DNA from: an uncultured Actinomycetes bacterium
GTDB lineage: Bacteria > Actinomycetota > Thermoleophilia > Solirubrobacterales > Solirubrobacteraceae
Length of the DNA stretch: 19,830 nt
Reading direction: 5' to 3'
Assembly: GCA_937888775.1 (NCBI GenBank)
Contig: CALAQT010000512.1
Span: 1-19,830 of the forward strand
The translations under genes were made by a program, and so were the position numbers. Position 1 is the stretch's first letter; each line of letters starts with the position of its first letter. The notes beneath the pieces were generated by a model. That model was not told the DNA's origin, did not search any database, and saw nothing but the letters and a program-made list of their open reading frames with translations. Positions 6,990-13,070 of this stretch are shown one piece after another.

Positions 6990-7601
6990 GTGATCTTTTA
7001 CGAGGCCCACAAGCGCGACCGCGAGATCCTTTCCCACGACCCCTTCAAGGCGCTCGTCGCGCCGCGTCCGATCGGATGGATCTCGACCGTCAGCGCCGGC
7101 GGACAGGTCAACCTCGCGCCCTACAGCTTCTTCAACGCGGTGGCCGAAGCGCCGCCGATGCTCGCCTTCTCCAGCCACGGCGCCAAAGACTCCTCCACGT
7201 TCGCCGGTGAGATACGCGAGTTCGTCTGGAATCTCGTCACCTACGAGCTGCGTGAGGCGATGAACGAGACCTCGGCGCCGCTGCCGCGGGGATCGAGCGA
7301 GTTCGAGCGCGCTGGGCTGGAGATGGCGCCGTCGCGGCTGGTGGCGCCGCCACGGGTGGCCGCCAGCCGGTGTTCGATGGAGTGCAAGGTCGTCCACCAG
7401 CTGGAGCTTCGCGATCTATCCGGTCGCCCGACCGATCAGCACCTGGTGATCGGTCAGGTGGTCGGCGTGCACATCGACGAGCGGGCGATCGTGTCGGGCG
7501 CCGTCGACACGACCGAGCTGGCCCCGGTTGCTCGATGTGGCGGGCCGGGCGACTACGCGGTCATCGATCGGCTGTTTGAGATGCTGCGCCCTCGTGCGTG
7601 A
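6990..7601 (+). CDS. Flavin reductase-like (FMN-binding split-barrel) protein
   Basis: 203 residues from GTG 6990. The N-terminus has the split-barrel signature: SHDPFKALVAPRPIGWISTVSAGGQVNLAPYSFFNAVAEAPPMLAFSS in pieces at ~15-62, followed by EFVWNLVTYELREAMNETSAPLP, EFERAGLEMAPSRLVAPPRVAAS and GEVVGVHID-like IGQVVGVHIDE. Such proteins bind FMN, and many reduce it with NAD(P)H for partner monooxygenases. The length is normal. The C-terminal segment ARCGGPGDYAVID differs from the R-LG-x-x-DY form I would expect, a small change near the end. A flavin-dependent monooxygenase lies at 16081-17397, but 8.5 kb away on the other strand, so a partnership is only possible. It stands alone at the left edge of the repeat-bounded accessory region. 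Confidence 0.85.
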   Translation: MIFYEAHKRDREILSHDPFKALVAPRPIGWISTVSAGGQVNLAPYSFFNAVAEAPPMLAFSSHGAKDSSTFAGEIREFVWNLVTYELREAMNETSAPLPRGSSEFERAGLEMAPSRLVAPPRVAASRCSMECKVVHQLELRDLSGRPTDQHLVIGQVVGVHIDERAIVSGAVDTTELAPVARCGGPGDYAVIDRLFEMLRPRA

Positions 7602-7795
7602 CCCGGCCAGGCGCGCCGCATAATCAACGCTCGATAATCAGGCTTATGTCCACCAATAGCGTTTTGGGTCAAGAACGTGATCGTGTAGCCCCGGTCAGGC
7701 GCGATCTAAAGGCAACGTGACCTGAGACACAACGAGCGGCTGCCGTTTGGACGACCCTGTAGACGGCGTGCCGCAGCCCGAAGCGCCGTCGACTG

Positions 7796-7818
7796 CTGTC
7801 ATTCCCGACGTTCTACAG
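7796..7818 (-). repeat. Direct repeat copy 1 (23 bp, lacks two internal bases)
   Basis: On the plus strand it begins CTGTCATTC and ends CCGACGTTCTACAG. It equals copy 2 except that the two bases GA after CTGTCATTC are missing. All three copies share orientation. The outermost bases CTGT...ACAG are inverted complements; the inside is not palindromic. I mark it minus because flanking genes and remnants read that way. Confidence 0.85.
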
Positions 7819-7880
7819 CTGGCGCGGTAGGCGCCGTTGTCGAGGTCGAGGATCTCCGTGGCATGGAGTTGCTCGCGCCT
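7818..7880 (-). pseudogene. Decayed coding end related to the remnant at 8729-8794
   Basis: One minus-strand frame reads EQLHATEILDLDNGAYRAS directly before repeat copy 1. It aligns with ELRAEHVLDLDRDICRAS before copy 2; the DNA aligns too (GCTGGCGCGG start, shared AGGTCGAGGA block). There is no start codon or complete gene. The family is not recognised. Confidence 0.4.
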
Positions 7881-7926
7881 GGCACAGCACTAAGTAGGGC
7901 GCGCGCTCGCCGGCGCGGCAGGATGG

Positions 7927-8319
7927 TCACGCGCCGACTGGCCAGTGCTGAACTTCCAGCTCGCGCATCGGGAAGTCCTTCGGGTTTCCGGTCGCCAGCG
8001 GCACGCCGACGGCCACGGCCGCCGCAGCGATCAGACAGTCCGCCTGCGCCAGCGTCATGCCCGCCGACGCATGATCGCGTCGCCAATCGCCGGCCCGGAC
8101 CCCCTCGAGGCGGCCGATCGGCGCGATGCGCAGCCCGTCGAAAAGGCGGGTCGCCGCAACGCGTTCGGTGTCGCGCAGACCCCGGTGAATCTCCTCGACG
8201 CTGATCGGCGTCGTGAATGGCACGTCTCCATGCTGGCGAAGCGCCGTGAGTCGCTCGACGGTTCGCCGGCGGCCCCGCAGCACATCGATCAGCACCGTGG
8301 TGTCGAGCAGGATGCTCAC
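7927..8319 (-). CDS. vapC: VapC-type PIN-domain ribonuclease toxin
   Basis: 130 residues from GTG 8319. It is a full PIN domain with the acidic residues of VapC in order: Asp6 in LLDTTVLID, Glu42/Glu43 in ISVEEIHRGL, Asp94 in TLAQADCLIAAAA, and Asp115 in TGNPKDFP. VapC toxins cut specific RNAs, often tRNA or rRNA loops, using bound Mg ions. The gene starts 2 bases after the VapB stop, typical of a translationally coupled operon with the antitoxin first. All catalytic residues are present, so it is likely active. The pair is bounded by direct repeat copies 1 and 2. Confidence 0.92.
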   Translation of the reverse strand: MSILLDTTVLIDVLRGRRRTVERLTALRQHGDVPFTTPISVEEIHRGLRDTERVAATRLFDGLRIAPIGRLEGVRAGDWRRDHASAGMTLAQADCLIAAAAVAVGVPLATGNPKDFPMRELEVQHWPVGA

Positions 8320-8321
8320 GC

Positions 8322-8567
8322 CTACCCGACGCGGCGGACGTCAGCGGTACGCTGCTCGCGCACCCATCCAGCCGGATCGCCGTCCCAGTCGTGCTCGGAG
8401 TCGGCCAGCGCGCCGACAGCGGCTTTGATGTCGTTCCAGCGACGCTCGTCGTCGAGCGCTCGCCGAACCGCCGCCGCGATGAACGTGCTGCGTTGACGCC
8501 GACCAACCCGGCCGTCGAGAGCATGCACGATTTCGTCGTCGAGACTTATGTGCAAACGCATGGCCAC
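8322..8567 (-). CDS. vapB: VapB-type ribbon-helix-helix antitoxin
   Basis: 81 residues from GTG 8567, or 79 from ATG 8561. Residues ~3-45 form a ribbon-helix-helix: beta strand MRLHISLDDEIV, then GRRQRSTFIAAAVRRALDDE. The rest (KAAVGALADSEHDWDGDPAGWVREQR) is the kind of acidic, Trp-containing tail that fits into the PIN toxin's groove. RHH antitoxins bind their own promoter and neutralise VapC. There is no Shine-Dalgarno; an extended -10-like TGCTAATTT ends 6 bases before ATG 8561, so a leaderless start there is plausible. Repeat copy 2 lies 14 bases upstream of GTG 8567. Confidence 0.88.
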   Translation of the reverse strand: MAMRLHISLDDEIVHALDGRVGRRQRSTFIAAAVRRALDDERRWNDIKAAVGALADSEHDWDGDPAGWVREQRTADVRRVG

Positions 8568-8576
8568 AAATTAGCA
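8568..8576 (-). promoter_or_regulatory. Putative extended -10 of vapBC
   Basis: Read on minus, TGCTAATTT has the TG-n-TAnnnT form of an extended -10, 6 bases before ATG 8561. No clear -35 is found; the upstream 16-18 bases run into repeat copy 2. Confidence 0.45.
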
Positions 8577-8580
8577 CACA

Positions 8581-8605
8581 CTGTCATTCGACCGACGTTC
8601 TACAG
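8581..8605 (-). repeat. Direct repeat copy 2 (25 bp), adjoining the vapBC promoter
   Basis: Plus-strand form begins CTGTCATTCGA and ends CCGACGTTCTACAG, followed by ATT. One mismatch to copy 3; two bases longer than copy 1. Confidence 0.88.
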
Positions 8606-8906
8606 ATTGTCAATTCTCAGATGTTTGTCAGCGTGGTTCTCAGCTGATGTCAGTGGATCGTCTGATTCGTTTGTCAGTGCCCGGATGGGCGGTGCTGGTA
8701 GCTGGTAGCTGCTGTAGCGCGTGATGTGGCTGGCGCGGCAGATGTCGCGATCCAGGTCGAGGACGTGTTCGGCGCGGAGTTCGTCGAGTCGGGCGCGGAC
8801 AGGTGCTGGGATCTCGGCGGCTGCGATGAATTGTCTGCGACCGGCCTCGACTACGACCTCGCTCCGGTATGCCGACGTTCGGGGAACCGGTCTATGGTCT
8901 CTTGCG
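8606..8906 (-). pseudogene. Remnant coding region between ankyrin gene and repeat copy 2
   Basis: No complete gene fits here. A minus-strand frame runs through with RSEVVVEAGRRQF, AEIPAPVRARLDELRAEH and VLDLDRDICRAS (8729-8794 aligns with the remnant beside copy 1), then loses coding character. Read from further upstream, this frame overlaps the ankyrin gene out of phase, so it is not an intact protein. TTGTCA occurs three times in the AT-richer end (8607, 8625, 8671). Family unknown. Confidence 0.4.
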
Positions 8907-10445
8907 CTACGTGCGGCTGGCGACGCCTCGAGCTCGCAGTAGGCTCGTGACCTCGGGGCTCGGCTGCTTGGGCTCTCCGGCAGCCAAGATGATCCCATCG
9001 GTCGAGGACCCGGCATCGAGCAGGATGCGCACGACCGCTTCCCAGTCGGGAGCCGCTGCGCTGGAGGGCTGCTCGCCGCTGCCGACGACCGCCCATTCGA
9101 GGGCGTTGGCTTTGAAGGTCGAGTCGCGCGCTTCGATCTCGGCGCCGCGGGCCAGCAGGAGCGTCACGGTCTCGACGCTGCCGGAGTGCGCGGCGGCGTG
9201 CAGCGCGGTGGCGCCGTGTCCGCCGCGCGCATCGATCGGGAGGCCGACGTCCAGCATCACCGCGACGGCGTCGGCGTCGCCGGCCTCGGCGGCGGTCACG
9301 ATCGTAGCGGCCTCGGCGGCGGTCAGCCGTCCCGGCAACCCGGGATGCTCGGCCGCCAATCGCATCGCCGCCTCGCGGTCTGCCTGCCGGCAGGCGCCCA
9401 GCAGTCGGTCGATTGTGGTCCTGTCGTCGCGGGCGCCGTGGCGCGCCAGCAGCGCGACGACGTCGCCGCGGTCGAGCGCGGTCGCGAGCCGGTAGGGCGA
9501 TCGGCCGCCCGGGCCCGGCGCGGCTGCGTCGCCGCCGTGGGAGAGCAGCAGTTCGATCACCTCGATCGGGGCACCCTCGGCGAGTGCCTCGGGGATCACT
9601 GCGGCTGGATGGCCGTCGCCGTCGCGGTAGCGGGTCGGGTCGGCGCCGGCGTCGACCAGGAGCCGCACCGCCTCCACGTCCCCCGAGCTGATCGGCGCCC
9701 CGAGCGCCTGCTCGGCAATCGCGGCGACGTTCGGGACGCGCTCGAGCAGCATCCGCAAGCACCAGCTCCCTGCGAACCCCGCGAGGTACAGATCGTGATC
9801 CTGCACCGTCGCGCCGCGATCGAGCAGCAGCCTGACGATCGGCTCGTTTGCGCGGCCGGAGTTTGCGCTGGTCACCGCGCATCGCAGGGGCGACCAATGG
9901 CGATCATTGCTCAGGGCGTTCGGGTCTGCTCCGGCGTCGAGCAGCAGCGTCGCGGCGGCGAGCAGGCCCTCGGCGCGGGCGGTGTCCAGATGCCAGCGCG
10001 AGGCGCAGACGGCGTGGAGCGCCGTCCAACCCGTTCGAGGATCGCGCCTGCTCGTCAGCCCTGGATTGGCGGCCAGCTCGCGCTTGACCCGCCCCGCGTC
10101 GCCGAGCACTACCGCCGTTTCGAGACCGTGCTCGGCGATCTCCGGACGCTCGGCGAGCAGCCGCGCAGCGCGGCCAACCCGGTAGCCGACGCTCGCGGCC
10201 AGGAACGCCTCGACCACCTCCTCGAGGCTGCGGTTGCGCTGCTGCACCTCGGCCTTCAGCGCCGGCCAGCTCGGCAGCCCGTACTCGCGCGCGATCGCCA
10301 GCTGCGCGGCCGCGAGCGTGACCTCGTCTGACACGGCGCCGATCCGCTCGAGCGCGCTGCGGTCACCCGCACGGGCGCCGCGGACCAGCTCCTTGGCCTG
10401 ACGGCGCAGCTGATCAAGATTCGGGTTCGCCGGGAGTGTCGGCAT
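8907..10445 (-). CDS. Ankyrin-repeat protein
   Basis: 512 residues from ATG 10445, with AGGAG six bases upstream. It begins NPNLDQLRRQAKELVRGARAGD, a helical lead-in that I associate with bacterial ankyrin proteins. From ~100 onward there are ankyrin units with the TALHxA...G...V..LL..GA pattern: GWTALHAVCAS...LLLDAGADPNA, SPLRCAV...VRLLLDRGA, DVEAVRLLVDAGADPT, EVIELLLSHGGD, SPYRLATALDRGDVVALLARHGA, then ATALHAAAHSGSVETVTLLLARGAEIEARD and a last one ending at ~500. No signal peptide, membrane segment or catalytic domain is seen; it is probably a cytoplasmic protein-binding scaffold. It sits alone between repeat copies 2 and 3, far from any partner. Confidence 0.9.
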   Translation of the reverse strand: MPTLPANPNLDQLRRQAKELVRGARAGDRSALERIGAVSDEVTLAAAQLAIAREYGLPSWPALKAEVQQRNRSLEEVVEAFLAASVGYRVGRAARLLAERPEIAEHGLETAVVLGDAGRVKRELAANPGLTSRRDPRTGWTALHAVCASRWHLDTARAEGLLAAATLLLDAGADPNALSNDRHWSPLRCAVTSANSGRANEPIVRLLLDRGATVQDHDLYLAGFAGSWCLRMLLERVPNVAAIAEQALGAPISSGDVEAVRLLVDAGADPTRYRDGDGHPAAVIPEALAEGAPIEVIELLLSHGGDAAAPGPGGRSPYRLATALDRGDVVALLARHGARDDRTTIDRLLGACRQADREAAMRLAAEHPGLPGRLTAAEAATIVTAAEAGDADAVAVMLDVGLPIDARGGHGATALHAAAHSGSVETVTLLLARGAEIEARDSTFKANALEWAVVGSGEQPSSAAAPDWEAVVRILLDAGSSTDGIILAAGEPKQPSPEVTSLLRARGVASRT

Positions 10446-10495
10446 GACGTCTCCTTTCGCCGGCCCGAGGTCCGCGTGTCAGGCCCAGGAGATCG

Positions 10496-10756
10496 TCAGA
10501 ATCGACAGCCAGCATCAGAGTTGGACTCCGTCCTCTCCGCGGACCCGGAGGCGTCCCCCAACGCCAGCCACACAAGATAAACGATCCCACAACCGCTGGT
10601 GAAGGTGAGCGCACCCCATCGACGGCTCGCCTCGTTCGGGGCAGCTCCGCGCCCGCTTCCGAACGCACCTGCGCTGAGTACCGCGATCGCAACGATGCTC
10701 GTGTCCAGCCCGAACTTGCCCGCGCCCGCTATTCGCCAAATCGGGGGACGGCGCTC
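10496..10756 (-). pseudogene. Startless open frame resembling a small two-helix membrane protein
   Basis: Reading minus from just after a TAA (10757-10759) to TGA (10496-10498) gives 86 residues with two hydrophobic stretches, LDTSIVAIAVLSAGAFGSG and WGALTFTSGCGIVYLVWLALG, and a polar tail. No ATG, GTG or TTG is in frame before the first stretch. It may be a gene that lost its 5' end or one with a sequence error; it lies directly upstream of the ankyrin gene. Family unknown. Confidence 0.3.
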
Positions 10757-10884
10757 TTATGTGAGGCGTCCGGTAACCGTCCGCGAATGAGACGGACCAG
10801 GCAGGCGACGTCGAGGCCTCCGCCCGGTCGAGCTCGACGCGGTCAGCGATCGCCGATCGGATTTGGACGCGCTGGCAGCGCCCG

Positions 10885-10909
10885 CTGTCATTCGACCGTC
10901 GTTCTACAG
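10885..10909 (-). repeat. Direct repeat copy 3 (25 bp)
   Basis: Same orientation and length as copy 2 with one substitution (A to T at the 15th base, plus strand). It is also followed by ATT. It lies 440 bases beyond the start of the ankyrin gene. Confidence 0.87.
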
Positions 10910-11050
10910 ATTCCTGTTGTTGATTCCCAGACCCGTGAAACCGTTTCCTGCATGGCCGCCGCGACAGACGGCGAGAAATACAAACCGTCGGATCTCGCAC
11001 ATTCGGCTTGGCTCATCGGCGAGCATGGGCTGGTCCGGCCCCGATCCCCT

Positions 11051-11160
11051 TCAGAGGACTTCGCCGACGTCGTCGAACGCGGTCGCTGTGCGGATGTGGT
11101 TGCGTAGCACGGGTAGGTTCTTGTGCCTCGTGACGTTGGCGATCTTGCGTTCCTCGACGC
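11051..11160 (-). pseudogene. Isolated C-terminal coding fragment
   Basis: Minus-strand residues reading ERKIANVTRHKNLPVL then RNHIRTATAFDDVGEVL, ending in TGA at 11051-11053, look like the natural end of a protein. The upstream sequence in the same frame (Pro-rich, PPPAPEPP) does not look coding and there is no ribosome site. It could be the tail of a transposase or other mobile gene, but I cannot assign a family. Confidence 0.3.
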
Positions 11161-11193
11161 CGGTGCGCGGCGGTGACGTAGCGGATCCAGGAG

Positions 11194-11227
11194 GCTCCCG
11201 ATGTCGAATTGCAGGAGGCTCGGGAGC
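11194..11227. repeat. Inverted repeat, 8-bp arms
   Basis: GCTCCCGA (11194-11201) and TCGGGAGC (11220-11227) separated by 18 bases, with GGAGG/CAGGAG tracts around. It is upstream of the collagen-like gene's putative promoter. It may be an operator or the end of something inserted. Confidence 0.4.
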
Positions 11228-11244
11228 AGGAGGAGGGACTTCGC

Positions 11245-11276
11245 TTGACACGGCCAGCTCAAATCTGCGAGAAATA
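11245..11276 (+). promoter_or_regulatory. Putative promoter of the collagen-like gene
   Basis: TTGACA at 11245-11250 is a perfect -35. The best -10 candidates are GAGAAA/GAAATA around 11269-11276, at 18-20 bases, which is weak. It lies 55 bases before the ATG. Confidence 0.35.
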
Positions 11277-11305
11277 GCGTTCTGCGTCCGATTCGGAGGT
11301 TGTTT

Positions 11306-11920
11306 ATGCGGCGGTTTCTAGAGCGTCGAATGGCGCCGGCAGTTCTGGTAGCGATCACGATGCTGACGATCGCGGGGGGGCTGGCCGCCACCGCGAGCGC
11401 TGGCCCGAACGCGCACGCAGCCTCCAGCCGTGGCCCGCGTGGCCCGCGTGGCCCGCGTGGCTTTCGTGGCTTTGCCGGCCAGACCGGCTCGCAGGGCGTG
11501 CAGGGCGTGCAGGGCGTGCAGGGTCCCGCCGGCAGCAGTGCCGCGGGCATTCCGCTCCTCTTCGAGGCGTCGGCGAACACTGCGAATACGGTCCTGTTCA
11601 ACAAGAACGGACTCCAGTTCGAAGGCTCTTGTTCCGCTACCAAGATCACGACACTGGTGGCGCGCTCAAAGGCCGACCATGGAGTCATTCGGGCGGTCAA
11701 TGTCGTGACCGGCGGCGAGACGACGAGCGACGACTTCGACAACAACGTCACGGTGAACATTACGCCGGGGACGCTTCCGGCCAACTGGGTTCTCACGTTC
11801 TTGTCCTTCGCCGGCAACAACATCACCGCCAACTACGCCACGGCTAACGGCGGTGGAGGCGGGGCCGGCACCACCTCGATCGCCGATTGTCTGGCCTTCG
11901 GGACGATCGTCGCCCCGTAG
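11306..11920 (+). CDS. Secreted collagen-like protein with C-terminal beta domain
   Basis: 204 residues from ATG 11306, with GGAGG at 11295-11299, six bases upstream. A signal peptide spans ~1-32 (MAPAVLVAITMLTIAGGLAATASA). Residues ~42-75 are strict Gly-X-Y triplets: GPRGPRGPRGFRGFAG followed by QTGSQGVQGVQGVQGPAG. This is too short for a long collagen helix but enough to trimerise. Residues ~80-204 (IPLLFEASANTANTVLF, GLQFEGSCSATKITTLVA, NNVTVNITPGTLPANWVLTFLSF, ending GTTSIADCLAFGTIVAP) form a beta-rich head with two cysteines, as in collagen/TNF-like trimers; that likeness is structural inference. The DNA of the collagen part consists of 9-bp tandem repeats. A strong terminator follows. 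Confidence 0.85.
   Translation: MRRFLERRMAPAVLVAITMLTIAGGLAATASAGPNAHAASSRGPRGPRGPRGFRGFAGQTGSQGVQGVQGVQGPAGSSAAGIPLLFEASANTANTVLFNKNGLQFEGSCSATKITTLVARSKADHGVIRAVNVVTGGETTSDDFDNNVTVNITPGTLPANWVLTFLSFAGNNITANYATANGGGGGAGTTSIADCLAFGTIVAP
11429..11523 (+). repeat. Two 9-bp tandem repeat tracts inside the collagen-like gene
   Basis: CGTGGCCCG occurs three times head to tail at 11429-11455 with further partial units, and CAGGGCGTG three times at 11492-11518 plus a part unit. Nine bases keep both the frame and the Gly-X-Y pattern, so slippage would change collagen length without a frameshift. Confidence 0.85.
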
Positions 11921-11935
11921 GATCGGCACAACCTC

Positions 11936-11977
11936 GACCGCCGGCCGAGGCGCGGCTCGCCTCGGCCGGCGGTCTTT
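11936..11977 (+). terminator. Strong intrinsic terminator after the collagen-like gene
   Basis: A perfect 17-bp stem (11936-11952 with 11958-11974), loop CGGCT, then TTT. It starts 15 bases after the stop. The T-tract is short, but the stem is very GC-rich. Confidence 0.8.
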
Positions 11978-11987
11978 GACCGGCCCG

Positions 11988-12323
11988 ATGACACCGCTCC
12001 TCTCGATCGCGTGCTCCGTCGTCGTGCTCGCGACGGCCGGCTGCGGCGGCGACCACGAAGGCAAACGACCGCCCGCTCCCGCCAAGCCTCGCGGGCCCGT
12101 GCCACACGCACTTACGGAGGGCCAGGTGATCAGCGTCCGCCTTGGCACATCGCTCAAGACGGTGCTTGAGCGGCTCGGCTCACCCTCTGGGACGGGGCCG
12201 CAGACCGTCGGCCGCGATCGATGTCTCTACTGGCAGATCGTGGGGCAGCCACCCACGATCGCGCTATGGCGGCTGTGCTTCCGATCTAACCGGCTCGACG
12301 TCATCTCCACCTATCTCGTGTAG
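11988..12323 (+). CDS. Small lipoprotein with a possible BamE/SmpA-like domain
   Basis: 111 residues from ATG 11988. The N-terminus LLSIACSVVVLATAGCGGDHEG has a hydrophobic stretch ending in a lipobox-like ATAGC, so it is probably lipid-anchored on the outer face of the membrane. A Pro/Lys/Arg linker follows. The last ~65 residues (VISVRLGTSLKTVLERLGSP, RCLYWQIVG, LWRLCFRSNRLDVISTYLV) have the layout of small BamE/SmpA-like domains (G-x-S-x-x-x-V-L-x-x-L-G-x-P, then W/Y, then a final strand), but this is a weak likeness. Two cysteines lie in the domain. There is no clear ribosome site; an in-frame TTG at 11976 is possible. The stop codon lies in a 15-bp stem-loop shared with the convergent gene's end. 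Confidence 0.7.
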   Translation: MTPLLSIACSVVVLATAGCGGDHEGKRPPAPAKPRGPVPHALTEGQVISVRLGTSLKTVLERLGSPSGTGPQTVGRDRCLYWQIVGQPPTIALWRLCFRSNRLDVISTYLV

Positions 12324-12335
12324 GTGGAGATGACG
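12299..12335. terminator. Perfect 15-bp stem-loop containing the lipoprotein stop codon
   Basis: CGTCATCTCCACCTA (12299-12313), loop TCTCGTG, TAGGTGGAGATGACG (12321-12335). It lies between convergent genes, so it may end transcription from either side, but neither side has a T-tract. The 5' arm encodes the last residues (VISTY) and the TAG opens the 3' arm. Confidence 0.55.
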
Positions 12336-12352
12336 ACACCGCAAGACATTTC

Positions 12353-12856
12353 TCAATATTTGATCGGCCCTGTTCGGTGGGCGGTAAAGGTCACCTTGCC
12401 GCTCGAGCAGCCCTTGGCCGAGGCAATGAAGTACCCGGAAGCGGTCCCCTTGCCCTTGAGCACGATGTGGCTGGTGAACGTGCCGGGAGCGAGACCCTGG
12501 CGCTGTTTGACGACGCCGTTGCGCGGGATGACGCTGGGGCCGAGCTCGACGCCGTAGGTGCTGCCGCTTGCGCCGCCCTTGCAGGCGGTGTCGACCAGCA
12601 GTTCGACGTTGTTGGGCCCGGAGGCGTACAGGCAGAGGCGTACCGGTGAGGCCGAGCCGGGACACGGCGAGTCCACGACGAACATGGTGAACCGCTTGTG
12701 CTGGCTGGTCTTGCCGGAGTAGGTACCCACGCGCGCGCTGGGGGCGGGGCTGGCGGTGGCGACCGGGACGGCGAGCAGCACCCCGGCGATCACCAGCCCG
12801 AATCCCACGCTGCTGGTCCGGCGCGGCCGCCCAGCAGCTGTGAAGAGTCCGATCAA
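12353..12856 (-). CDS. Small secreted protein of unknown function
   Basis: 167 residues from TTG 12856, chosen because AGGAGG lies about six bases upstream and the sequence then gives a good signal peptide (VGFGLVIAGVLLAVPVATASPAPSA, near residues 17-41). A GTG or other start at 12886 would run through the ribosome site. The mature part is beta-rich: VGTYSGKTSQHKRFTMFV, PVRLCLYASGPNNVELLVDTAC, STYGVELGPSVIPRNG, GTFTSHIVLKGKGTASGYFIAS, GKVTFTAHRTG. Four cysteines suggest two disulphides. I do not recognise a named domain; it resembles small secreted beta proteins common in this type of actinobacterium. It converges with the lipoprotein gene, sharing the stem-loop between them. Confidence 0.75.
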   Translation of the reverse strand: MIGLFTAAGRPRRTSSVGFGLVIAGVLLAVPVATASPAPSARVGTYSGKTSQHKRFTMFVVDSPCPGSASPVRLCLYASGPNNVELLVDTACKGGASGSTYGVELGPSVIPRNGVVKQRQGLAPGTFTSHIVLKGKGTASGYFIASAKGCSSGKVTFTAHRTGPIKY

Positions 12857-13070
12857 GGTTTCCTCCTGGAGGTGGCGAGGGGCCAACCGGCCCAGAACGG
12901 GTTGCGGCGAGGGCGAGCCTACCAGGCATACCGAGCGGTGGCCGTAGACGCCGCAGGTAGGAATAGGCGTCAGGCCGGCTGGTTTGCTGGGGTCGTGCAG
13001 GGTGGCGTCAGGCTTGGTCTGGTTGCTGGACGGCGACGGTTTCGGTGGGCAGCACGCGCAATTCCGGCTG

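Larger units (their letters stand above)
7602..7926. other. Gene-free junction, AT-richer, with repeat copy 1
   Basis: No credible gene. Bases ~7618-7690 are visibly AT-richer (about 45 % GC) than the flanks, as expected of acquired or remnant DNA. Copy 1 of the direct repeat is at 7796-7818 and a decayed coding end at 7818-7880. I recognise no insertion-sequence ends or promoter here. Confidence 0.5.
10446..11305. other. Long region without an intact gene, upstream of the ankyrin and collagen-like genes
   Basis: These 860 bases carry, in order: the ankyrin ribosome site; an open minus-strand frame without a start (10496-10756); repeat copy 3 (10885-10909); a minus-strand coding end (11051-11160); an 8-bp inverted repeat (11194-11227); and a possible promoter for the collagen-like gene. 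Overlapping open frames on both strands are mutually contradictory and lack ribosome sites. Confidence 0.5.

Noticed and set aside
7796..8605. Repeat copies as terminal inverted repeats of a simple insertion sequence
   Set aside because: All copies face the same way and no transposase lies between them; direct repeats fit recombination sites or solo ends better.
8581..8605. Repeat copy 2 as a classical VapBC operator
   Set aside because: The sequence is not internally palindromic beyond CTGT/ACAG, and other copies lie away from vapB; only a promoter-neighbour role is kept as a possibility.
8851..9897. Minus-strand frame (348 codons) within the ankyrin gene
   Set aside because: Extremely Arg-rich out-of-phase reading of the ankyrin repeats.
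7796..10909. Repeats as a CRISPR array
   Set aside because: Only three copies with intervals of 785 and 2304 bases that contain genes; spacer-sized regularity is absent and no cas genes are seen.
12966..13013. GGCGTCAGGC repeated 38 bases apart, upstream of the small secreted protein gene
   Set aside because: Only two imperfect units in low-complexity G/T-rich DNA; could be a chance duplication.
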